A DNA stretch of 64,000 nucleotides. Origin: Sipunculus nudus. Taxonomy: Eukaryota > Annelida > Sipuncula > Golfingiida > Sipunculidae. Below the pieces are notes generated by a model. The model did not search any database, had not been told where the DNA came from, and worked only from the letters and a program-made list of their open reading frames with translations. The stretch lies in contig CM049309.1 in the NCBI GenBank assembly GCA_026874595.1, positions 69,484,926 through 69,548,925 on the forward strand, given 5' to 3'. Shown piece after piece: positions 47,961 to 58,762 of this stretch; position 1 is the stretch's first letter, and each line of letters begins with the position of its first letter. Made by a program: the position numbers and the translations under genes.

Positions 47961-50900
47961 TTTTAGCTCAGCTGACTGAAAGTCATCTGAGCTATAGCGA
48001 TCACTCTTTATACGTTGTCCGTCTGTCTGTCCGTCTGTCTGCCTGTCTGTCCGTCTGTCTGTCCGTTAACCAGGCACAAATGGTAACCGCTAGAAATGGA
48101 ATCTTCTTACTTGACATCCTGGGAGGTCCATGAAAAATCTCCTTGGAAACCAGAAATTAGGTCTCTGTTACCCATATCCTTTGAGCTATGGGGCCCCAAA
48201 GTACCCCCCAGAAAAGTCCAAAATTTCAAACAAAAACTTCAATATCTCATTAACAACTTGACTGATGGTCATGATTTTTGGCATACATATTGATCATGAG
48301 AGGTTCCATCAGTTCCTGAAGACTGGTGGCGCCACCTGTATTTTTCGATTTTTTACGAATTTTTTTCTCTATTTTTGAGACCTTTAAAAATGTGAACATC
48401 TGTTAACAAGGCACAAATCGTAATGACTGGACTTAGAATCTTCATTCTCAACACACTGAGAGACCTATGAAAAGTCTCCATGGAAACCAGAAATTAGGTC
48501 TATGTTACCCATATCCTTCCAGCTATGGGGCCCCAAACTACCCCCCAGAAAAGTAAAAAATTTCAAACAAAAACTTCAATATCTCATTAAATACTTGACT
48601 GATGGTCATGATTTTTGTCATATATATTGATCATGAGATGTTCCATCACTTCCTGCAGACTGGTGGCGCCACCTGTATCGTTCAACTTTTTACGACTTTT
48701 TTTCTCTATTTTTGAGACCTTTCAAAATGTAAACATCTGTTAACAAGGCACAAATCATAAAGACTGGACCTAGAATCTTCATTCTTGACACACTGAGAGA
48801 CCTATGAAAAGTCTCCATGGAAACCAGAAATTAGGTCTCTGTTACCCATATTCTTCGAGCTATGGAGCCCCAAAGTACCCCCAAGAAAAGTAAAAAATTT
48901 CATACAAAAACTTCAATATCTCATTAACTACTTGACTGATGGTCATGATTTGTAGCATAACTATTGATCATGAGATGTGTCATCACTTCCTGCAGACTGG
49001 TGGTGCCACCTTTATTGTTTGATTTTTTACAATTTTTTCCTCTATTTATGAGACCTTTAAGGATGCTGTCATCTGTTAGCATGGAACAAATCGTAACGAC
49101 TGGACCTAGAATCTTCATTCTTGACACACTGAGAGGTCCATGAAAAATATCCTTGGATCCAGAAATTAGGTCTCTGTTAACCATATCCTTCGAGCTATGG
49201 GGCCCCAAAGTACCCCCCCCCCTGAGTAGTCAAAAATTTCATACAAAAACTTCAATATCTCATTAACTACATCACTGATGGTCATGATTTTTGGCATACA
49301 TATTGATTATGAAATGTTCCATCAGTTCCTGCAGACTTGTGGCGCCACCTGTATTGTTTGATTTTTTACGATTTTTTCCTCTATTTTTGAGACCTTTAAG
49401 GATGCTGTCATCTGTTAACGTGGCACAAATCATAAGGACTGGACCTAGAATCTTCATTCTCGACACACTGAGAGACCTATGAAAAGTCTCCATGGAAACC
49501 AAAATTAGGTCTCTGTTACCCATATTCTTCGAGCTATGGAGCCCTAAAGTACCCCCAAGAAAAGTAAAAAATTTCATACAAAAACTTCAATATCTCCTTA
49601 ACTACTTGAATGATGATCATGATTTGTGGCATAACTATTGATCATGAGATGTGTCATCTGTTCCTGCAGACTGGTGGCGCCACCTGTATCGTTCGATTTT
49701 TTACGATTTTTTCCTCAATTTTTGAGACCTTTAAGGATGCTGTCATCTGTTAGCATGGCACAAATAGTAACGACTGGACCTAGAATCTTCATTCTCAACA
49801 CACTAGAAGACCTATGAAAAGTCTCCATGGAAACCAGAAATTAGGTCTCTGTTACCCATATCCTTCGAGCAATGGGGCCCGAAAGTACCCCCCCAGAGTA
49901 GTCAAAAATTTCATACAAAAACTTCAATATCTCAATAACTACATCACTGATGGTCATGATTTTTGGCATACATATTGATTATGAGATGTTCCATCAGTTC
50001 CTGCAGACTGGTGGAGCCAGCTATGTTATCTATCAAGAGGGTACAAATTGCAACAACTGGACCTAGAAACTTCATTCTTGTCATGCAAGGAGGCCCATGA
50101 AGAGTGCCTGTGGAAACTTGAAATTAGGTCTCTGTTACCCATATCCTTCAAGCTATAGGACTCTGAAGTATCCCTCAGAATAATGGACAATTTGATACAA
50201 AAGCTGAAGTATCTGAACAACTAATACGGAGATCATCATGATTCTTTGCATGGATATTGACCATTAAGTGTTTTTAGCTCAGCTGACTGTAAGTCATCTG
50301 AAGTATCCCTCAGAATAATGGACAATTTGATACAAAATCTCAAGTATCTAAACAACTATTGCAGTGATCACCATGATTCTTTGCATGGATATTGATCATG
50401 GAATGTGTCATCAGTTTCTGCAGTATGGTGGCGCCACCTGTATTTTTTTTATTTTTATGAATTTTTTTCTCTATTTTTGAGACCTCATAAGATGCAGTCA
50501 TCTGTTAACATGGCACAAATTGTAACAACTGGACCTAGAATCTTCTCTCTTGACATCCTGAGAGGCCCATGAAAAGTTTCCTTAAAAACTTGAAATAAGG
50601 TCTCTGTTACCCATAACCTCTGAGCTATGGGGCTCCGAAGTACCCCCCAGAATAATGGAAAATTTGATACAAAAACTCAAGTATCTGAACAATTATTATA
50701 TTGATCACCATGATTCTTTGCATGGATATTGATCATGAAATGTTTCATCAGTTTCTGCATTCTGGTGGCGCCACCTGTATTTTTTCAATTTTTAGCTCAG
50801 CTGACTGAAAGTCATCTGAGCTGTAGGGATCACCTTTTGTCCGTCGTCCGTCCGGCCATCCAGGCGTCTGTCTGTTAACAGGGCACAAATCGTAACCGCT

Positions 50901-51991
50901 AGACCGGGAATCTTCTTACTTGAAATCCTTGGAGGTCTAAGGAAATTCTCCTTGTAAACCTGAAATTAGGTCACTGTGACCTATATTCTTTGAGCTATGG
51001 GGTTCTGAAGTACCCCCCAGAATAATGCAAAATTTAATACAAAAGCTCAAGTATCTGAACAACTTATGCATTAATCACCATGATTCTTTGCATGGATATT
51101 GATCATGGAATGTTTCATCAATTTCTGGAGATTGGTGGCGCCACCTATATTTTTTTTATTTTTTACGATTTTTTTTTCTCTACTTTTGTGATCTTTAAAC
51201 ATTTGGTCATCTGTAAACAGGGCACAAATCATAATGACTGGACCTAGAATCTTCTGTCCTCACCTCCAGGGAAGCCCATAAAAAGGTCTACATGGAAACC
51301 CTAAATAAGGTCCCTGTTACCCATATTCTGTGAGCTATGGGGCCCTGAAGTACCCCCCAGAATAAAGATTTGGTCATATATAAACAGGGCACAAATCATA
51401 ATGACTGGACCTAGAATCTTCTGTCCTCACCTCGAGGGAAGCCCATAAAAGGTCCACATGTAAACCCGAAATAAGGTCCCTGTTACCCATATCCTTCATG
51501 CTCTGGGGCTCCGAAGTACTCCCCAGAATATAGATTTGGTCATCTGTTAACAGAGCACAAATTATAATGACTTGACCTAGAATCTCCTTTCTTGATATGC
51601 TGGGAGGCCCCTGAAAAGTCTCCTTGTGCACCTGAAATTACATCTCTGTTACCCATATCCTTCATCCTATGCGGCTTTGAAATACCCCCCAGAATAAACA
51701 TTTGGATTTGTTAACAGGGCACAAATCATAATAACTGGACCTAGAATTTTATTTTTTGACATGCTGGGAGACCCCTGAAAAGTCATCTTGTAAACCTTGA
51801 AAATAGGTGTCTGTTACCCATATCCTTCATGCTACAGAGCTCCATAGTACCCCAATGAATATTGGATGATTTTATACAAAAGGTCAAGTTTGGAAAAAGT
51901 ATTTCATTCAAATTTGACATTCAGATGATAAAATTACTTTTGTCAATGTCTTCCTGGTCAGCTGAGCGTCATGACCCCTGGGTCACTTGTT
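47961..51991 (+). mobile_element. Large tandem-core Helentron-like array (family C)
   Basis: The head TTTTAGCTCAGCTGAC...GTCATCTGAGCT (47961-47992) forms a stem-loop and is followed by (GTCCGTCTGTCT)n at about 48018-48064. The tail has GTCAGCTGAGC (51957-51967), inverse of GCTCAGCTGAC in the head, then the palindrome-like TGACCC-CT-GGGTCA (51972-51985) and CTTGTT (51986-51991). The core has six 335-339 bp units, marked by GGTGGCGCCACC or variants at 48325, 48662, 48999, 49338, 49673 and about 50010. Extra internal heads at about 50275 and 50793 precede units at 50427, 50764 and 51134. After 51200 the unit shortens to about 167 bp. No transposase is encoded. Confidence 0.75.
51200..51720 (+). 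repeat. Shortened (about 167-bp) family C units
   Basis: Copies begin AACAGGGCACAAATCATAAT at about 51216, 51384, 51551 and 51713. Each keeps the first half of the 337-bp unit up to CCCCCCAGAATA and lacks the half with the GGTGGCGCCACC palindrome. Confidence 0.75.
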
Positions 51992-54900
51992 AGAAAGTAC
52001 ACAGACATATCAAATGGACAGTCTGGTTTATTTCAAGGGAAAGCATGCCTGTAAGGCATGAGGAAAAACTTGCAAAACTATATGCATTCTCATTGAGATT
52101 TCCCATAAGGTTCTCAACATTAGAGGGCATTCCACTCTGACAGATGTCGGATTGACAAAATGTCGCTTACAGCAGTAGAGCTCGCAAAAATGTTAAAAGG
52201 GATAACATTTACCAATGAATTACAAAATATATAAAGAGCTGTATACCAAGGCTCATGGGTTAGTAGCACTAATCCAAAACGAGAAACAAAAATCTTTTAT
52301 ACAACTGATATATAGAAAAAGGCTCTGTCTCATATTGGATGTTCACCATATAAGAAGTACAGATGTGACTTACTTGTCTGAACTGTCGGGAACAATTTGT
52401 CACTTGTTTTTACTCACCTTCGGGGAGAATTAGGAAAAGAATTAACTGTTGCCTTAGGCAAGGTTCCCACGGAAAAACCGCCATTCTAGGTATTTTTGTG
52501 AAGATGTCAGATGTTTTCTGGTATCTGATAACATGGTCTTGAGTCATGACATAGCAGTCACAGATCAGAATTGAGACCTTTGTTGTCTGGTACACACACA
52601 CTAATACAACTGTACTCGATCTTTTACACAGTTTAATATTTTAAAAAGAATGCATCTCTACAGTCTGCCAACAGAATATAAAAATATCTTTAGAACTTAG
52701 AAGCATCCTGCAATCACAGCATCCAGCATGGTAAACTTTTTTTTCTGCCAGAGAACACTTGAAACCCTGAAGTAAATGAACAAATATTTTCATGCATGCA
52801 TGTATACATAACTTACTTTATTACCACATTTTTTTCTTGCCGGGTGCCTTATAGAAGTATCAGGGCTTTCAATAGAAAGTGGTTTTTGAGAGTCTAGGAT
52901 GCCTAGACCAAAAGTATGAAGAGTCATGTGGGAATTTGGAGCGTCCCCGGGGGGGGGGGGTGTCCTTGTCAGACTTGAAAGGATTTTTTAAATATCATTA
53001 CCGGTAACTATATTATCAAGTGCTATTAGTCAATTATAAGAATTGTAAGGGTCAATTTTCAATTGTCAGTGCAGTCTTTACAGAATGGACTGGTTTGTTT
53101 GAGCTAGTCAGCAATGGTCAGTGGCTGCTGCAGCAGCTAACTTTGGTTCTCTGTATCCTTCAGCCAGTTGCTCTAACCACAATACGATCAATTGATGATT
53201 AATCAATTATCAGTTGCCTTTTCCTTTGTGTCAGAATTAAAATATTGGTTCTTAGGACCATACCTTGAACTACCTCATTCTAGCAGTCATTCTAAAGTCC
53301 AATATACTGCACATTTTATTTTCTGTTCTAAAGATTTCCATGAAACATAAAGCAAACCCTCTGTGTTGTAAATGTGGAAATTTGGTTAAGAAACAGTGAA
53401 ATCAGAACAATGGATCACTTGTAATAGAAATGTGAAAGAATGTAAGTAATTGTTCAGAATGTACAATAAATCTGAGCAGTACAGGGTTGAAATATATGTC
53501 TTTTTGTGTATATCCCAATTTAAAATTTAAAAAATGTATCAATTCTCATTAAATAGACACATTATAGATCTCTGTATCTTAGCAGAGCAAACAGCTTGCT
53601 TGATCCCCCTAGTGTCCTGAAAATGGTGTTCCAGTGACACTGTGTTAAATGTCACCAGCTTTTCATAAAGGGATAGACGGTGGGGTGGGTATGTTGTCCA
53701 CAAGGTGCTGACAAGATCTCACCAGAGAAAGCAGTCTCTGGAACTACAGGGGACAAAATCCTATTACTTTTGCTCAATTTATTGGCCAGGTTCTATTAAC
53801 GGTGGCCATGGCAGACCGCTGGGTTAGGATCTCTGAGGCCCCCAGTGAGATACAGTGTCATGTGTCCAATGGAAACTGTCACGTCGTCCTTATGTAGCAT
53901 AATGACGAACACTTCAGTTTTGGCCAGGGATAGAATTTTTTACCTGTGTGTGTTTTGGTCTAAAACCGTTAATGTAAGTCAAGAGTTTTCCCACATGCCA
54001 GCACCCCCCTGAGGGGACCTTTTTTCACAGCTGTCATTAACGTTTGTGATTTCCTCAACACTCAAATGAGTTATGGTGTGAAACCCCAGTGCATTGCAGT
54101 CATAAAAACCTATGCGTTTTTTTTAGTTCAAATTTTAACACGTACATCATGTGATATGGCTTATTTAAACATTAAGGTAAGGTTACAAACTGTTGCACGT
54201 TAACTTGAAGTTTATTATACCAGTAATTTTGTTTTTCATTGCCGCATTACAAGCCATTTTTCTGTGTGGCAGAATTTCCACTGACTCCTGTATTTTTCTC
54301 ATTAAAAAAAAAATTCTCCCTAAATTTCCTATATTTCCAGTATTAGATTATAATCTCCTGTATTTTCCTATATTGTTTTCATAGCACAGTTCTGTTTCTG
54401 ATATAACCCATATTACTGAATAAGTATTCTTATACATATCCCTATATTATTGAACACAACCAGCTCCTTAATAGAATGGTCCATGTATGTGTTGCAGGTG
54501 TACAGAAACAGCCCTCTAAACCAATTAAACAGACCTTTACATGTTGTTTTGAGAATTTATGGTCATATTATGTAAACAAGTATAACATGGTTGTGCAGTG
54601 AAAATTCCTGTGTTTTTTCTGTATTTTTGGCTGAAAATTCCTTTAAACTTCTATAATTTTCCTCCTCACATTTCTTCAATTGTTACCCCTGACCCTATGG
54701 GGGGGGGGGGGTGACTATGCAGTCAGGTCTGGATGTGTGTCGGTGTATGTTTCTCTTTGTCTGTATTATGCTACACTTAACTGCAAACTTGAGATGGTTA
54801 AACAAATATACAACACATCATGATTAATAAACTGTTAATTATGTAAACTACCATTCATTCTATATTGAATAATTCAAGTACTTTGGTTCATAACTTGAAG

Positions 54901-55671
54901 ATTTTAACACCAAATCTTGTGATAACATGGAAGAGGCTTGCATTCTTTAGAATGCAGATTTCTAATTAATTTAAGTGAAAAATATTCAAGTTCTGGTGCA
55001 TACTGTTATTTTTTCATTAATGAATATATGACAAGTGTGGATATTTAATTTATGTTGCAATAAAAGCCTAGTACAAGACATGTTGGAATAAACTGCTCTT
55101 AAAGCTTGTTTTATTAAAGCAAAAGGTACTGACAGAAAACTTTAAATGATCTGAAATTTGATGCAGAGGGGTTAATTACCTTGATGTTATATCAGTAAAC
55201 ATTTTATTGGCTGTACAGCTTCTGACATAGAGATAGGCAGGGTATTAGGCTTAAGTGAGTTTTATGTTTTAGTGTATTTAATTCAGTATGAAGATTTCTA
55301 ATACACAGGATGTCTGCAAGTCATTTACTGGTATCTCATTAAGAAATGCTTTGAGGAAAAAATAATTTATTCTCATTAAAATTATTAGACTATGTCAAAA
55401 TAGGAGGTTTGTAGAAAATTATATTACCTGAGGGTGATGAATGCTAAATACAGATTAAAGATTTTGTTGGATCATTTCCATGGAGAGTAATGAGACTAAC
55501 TTAGTGAATATATGTTGTTAGTGCAGATGTCAAATTAACTGTTTATACCTTGTGGCTTAGTCAGATTTAATTAGTACCTACCGCTTCCAGCTCTGTTTAT
55601 TTCAGTGTGCAGACAATACAGGATTTATTTTAGAGCCAGAGGTTTTCATTGGACATTTTTGTACTTTACAG
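51992..55671. other. Intronic sequence, no gene or element recognised
   Basis: Notable only for long G runs at 52949-52960 and 54699-54711 and an AT-rich composition. Open frames are 60-73 residues with no signature. Confidence 0.5.
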
Positions 55672-55734
55672 ATTGCATTGTCAACGATGGTATTGATAAT
55701 GGTATTCCATGGGCTCCTTGCCGTCGGGTTTGTG
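55672..55734 (+). CDS. YIPF1: YIPF1/YIPF2 homologue, exon D (membrane segment 5)
   Basis: This is a small exon of 21 codons, phase 0 at both ends, with acceptor TTTTTGTACTTTACAG and donor GTG|GTAAGT. The peptide IALSTMVLIMVFHGLLAVGF is the final membrane helix and matches the family's short ALATIVTIVLLHMLLSVGCL segment, including the conserved His followed by Leu-Leu. It lies 13.1 kb after exon C and 1.5 kb before exon E. Exons this short are often missed by gene finders, but the frame, splice sites and similarity agree. Confidence 0.9.
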
Positions 55735-57261
55735 GTAAGTACATTCCATAATTTCATCAACCCCAAGCAAACATTAGATTCATAAAGGCCAGTCAGTCTT
55801 ATTATGAATAATGAACAGGGGATTATGGGAAAACCACTTCATAGACAGTTTGAGGCATGAATACATCTCCACACACAAGTTTATGCTCGCGTTAAATGTG
55901 GAATAGGAGATGCATATTCGTGCCTGTACAGTTATTACTCAGCACCAATCTGCAAAAATGTTTGACCACTGGAGCTTGTCTGTAGTAACACTATATATCA
56001 GTCAATGAAAATGCCAAATAGCGATCTATTAGTGAGGAATAGGTGTCCCTGTGTCAATTTGCCCACCACGTCAGTAGCATTGATTTAACCATCCAGTTCA
56101 GGGATTTGTCCAGCAGGGTGCCCGGCATGTGCTCAGTCTCTTGAGGCCGGTGTCAGTTTTTCACTAACACTAAATAAATGGCACAATTAAAGCACGCCAT
56201 GCTTCTAATCTTCCCTGCCTGAAGATTAAAGAACAAAAGAACAAACCTTCAATGGTGGGGCTGTCAGTGTTTTGTTTCTGAAGTCTGGTGTTAATTACAC
56301 TTTCCACTGTTTGTCCTCTCTGCCTTGGCCTCCCGGACTTACTGACTTGAGGTGCTGAAGTTCCCATAAATCTTTTTGCAATTGATTTTTTTCAATTACC
56401 ATACATCCCCCTGGCTTGAACCCCCTGAGTGGTAAAAAAGTACTGAAACTCTAACACTGGGCTATTCCTACATATGTTATTTATATAGGGTTACTATAAT
56501 AACTCATCAGTAAAGTTTATTACTGACTTTACTGACTTCCTTGGACAATAAAATTGGACTGAAGCTTTGAGTTAGCCTTGTTATTAATTTAAAGGACTGA
56601 ACTGTTCATCAGATACATACATATATGTATATATATAGTCACAGTACTTAAAGAGCAAGCTATGTATTTCTCTTGTTGTAAGCCCTCAAAGCAAGATTCC
56701 ATTCCACTTCTAAAATTAGATCACTCTGTCCTCATTTGTGACACTTCACTCAGAAAGTTGGTATTTAAGCTGTTATCTGCTTTATGAATCCTCCATACTC
56801 AACATATTGTGTAGGTAACTTCAATAATTATAAGTGGCTACACATCATTTGGAGGAATATCCAAAACGATTTTAGCTTTGAATTTTAGTACCTTTACCCC
56901 ATTAGTAAGAAGCGGTTAGAGTGAAATGACAAATTTTCAGATGATTTTTATTTATCTTTAATAAATTTCATTAATAATATCTTTAACATTAACTTTAATT
57001 TTTTATTTATCTTTATATTCATTTTCAAATCAGGCCTAAAGCTAAATATATCTCTTTAACTATGCATATTTACTTTTGTTTAGGAAGTAAAATGAATTTT
57101 GAGTACATCTTATCATTTAAGTATGCCACAAGTTTATTTACTTTCAGAATTTAAAAAAAAAGTATATAATATTATCATGTTATATGACTGGTTATGTGGG
57201 TCATGTATTGTTATTGGTTTCAAACAGTATTAATTCATAGAGTTTTGATTTTTTTTTGCAG
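55735..57261 (+). other. YIPF intron between exons D and E (1.5 kb)
   Basis: Borders are GTAAGT and TTTTTTTTTGCAG, phase 0. No repeat or gene was recognised; a short TA-rich ATATATGTATATATATAG stretch lies near 56620. Confidence 0.85.
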
Positions 57262-57387
57262 CTGTACTTTTTCCATGTGCCTGCTACTGAAGCTCCAAGT
57301 CTCATGACCAACTCAACCACACTGTCAGCAGCTGTGTCACATCCCAGTGTCACATTGACATCAACACCCATGACTCTAACTACCTGA
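57262..57387 (+). CDS. YIPF1: YIPF1/YIPF2 homologue, terminal coding exon E and stop
   Basis: The acceptor is an excellent pyrimidine tract (GATTTTTTTTTGCAG). The frame continues in phase 0 as LYFFHVPA, matching the family's YFF at the end of the last helix, then runs 41 codons to TGA at 57385-57387. The tail after the helix is about 36 residues and very rich in Ser, Thr, Pro and Ala, with one N-glycosylation sequon (NST). With an N-terminus in the cytosol and five spans, this tail is lumenal. The human YIPF1 tail is also low-complexity and Thr-rich, but the exact sequence is not conserved, so this part rests on reading frame and splice sites rather than alignment. Confidence 0.88.
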   Translation: MYFFHVPATEAPSLMTNSTTLSAAVSHPSVTLTSTPMTLTT

Positions 57388-58292
57388 TGTCATTGTCTGA
57401 CCTACTAGAAATCTCAGTCACAGAGACACTCACTCAGTCTACCTGAGTACATATCTAGACATAATATCAATAATTCACAGAGTCATATAGACTCACTAAA
57501 GTCAATATTAAGTCTTTGTTACCTATATAAAACGTTAAGAATATACAAGGTACTCTAACTATAAAAAAATACAAGGTTCTCTGATTCTTAGAGTCACAAC
57601 AGTCTCACTATTAAGTTAATGTTATAGGATATGAAGGTATTTAAGTTTTTCTAGAGTATCATTGATTTCAAATATTAAATGTGGTGTACCTTGATAAAAA
57701 TGTGAAGATCGTTGAAGGTACTCTGATTATGAAAGAAATAGAAGGCACTCTGAGAGTCATGCTTGTAAAACATGATGGCATAGCAGGTTTTTCAGGGAGT
57801 CCCATAGACTTTAACTCTTAAGAATGTTTGATTATTATACAATATGAAGATAATACAATATATTCATAAGATTTTGGAGGTTTGGAAGTTCTTGTATGTA
57901 TTTAAAATCTTAAGATACAAGTTGTAACGAATGTCCTATTAGACATGAGGTATGAGTACCTTCTCAGTGTATGAAAAAGAAGATAGTGCAAGATATTCCT
58001 AGAATCATGTTAACGTAGTTACAGGTATTATGTCATATGTGAGATGATATCCTTTGAATTTAAACTCACATCCACAGAGGTGTATGCATGAATTATACTT
58101 AAAATTAATAAGATTCTTCTGGTGATGTCTATGTGAAAAAGTTCATGGATATTGATAACAACATGTTTCTCAAATAATTTAATTCATAATAACATCTCAT
58201 AATGACATCTTTTTTTTGTAAAACAGACAATAGGAGCTGGCAGAACTCAGATGTGTGACATGTATAATTATATAAGTTTAACTAATAGTATA

Positions 58293-58762
58293 CTGTGGTT
58301 GGCTTTATATTCAGGATTGTTTTATTTTCACGATATTCTGGAATGGGATATAATTGTGAATATGAAACTCTCGGGAATTTGATGTCCATCAACCAAGATG
58401 AACAAATGGGCTTGTGCATCTGCACAATTGTATAAGCTTTCAACCCTCTAGAAACATGTTATATTTATCAGTAGACCTTATCTATGATAGCATTGGAACT
58501 GGCATATGCAAACACTAATTAATTATTGTTAAACATGTGGTTATATCAGGGATATATTGACTGTGCGACAGGTCATAACAGAATGACTCTGACAGAAATG
58601 AGTGAGATATTGTGGATTTTGTTCTGATATTATGATAAATGCAAATACTGCTGATTAAGATGTTATATGTTCTGGTGTATTGAGGAAAATAAAACCATGA
58701 CAAAAACTTCAAAATAAATAAATTGCGAAATGTCAGCCTCGCGAATATAAAGCCAACCACAG
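58293..58762. mobile_element. 470-bp MITE with TA target duplication
   Basis: CTGTGGTTGGCTTTATATTC at the left end is the exact inverse of GAATATAAAGCCAACCACAG at the right end (20 bp), and both sides are flanked by TA (58291-58292 and 58763-58764). This fits a Tc1/mariner-type non-autonomous element. The minus-strand open frame at 58515-58760 is inside it and shows no transposase motif. Confidence 0.85.
58688..58722 (+). terminator. Cluster of AATAAA polyadenylation signals inside the MITE
   Basis: AATAAA occurs at 58688-58693, 58713-58718 and 58717-58722. A GT/T-rich stretch (TTGTTTGTAATCAGTGT, then GGGGCTTTTTCTC) begins about 60 bp downstream, as expected near a cleavage site. Confidence 0.35.

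Larger units (their letters stand above)
42534..55671 (+). other. YIPF intron between exons C and D (13.1 kb)
   Basis: Borders are GTAGGA and ACTTTACAG, phase 0. A 45-bp tandem duplication (GTAGAAACCAAACAAAGTACT...) lies at 42546-42625. The intron then holds a Helitron-like element, the second piggyBac-like repeat copy, the old duplicated block and the 4-kb family C array. Confidence 0.85.

Noticed and set aside
48924-49577. Two similar minus-strand frames of 94 and 101 residues suggesting a gene family
   Set aside because: They are the same frame read in successive 337-bp units of the family C array.
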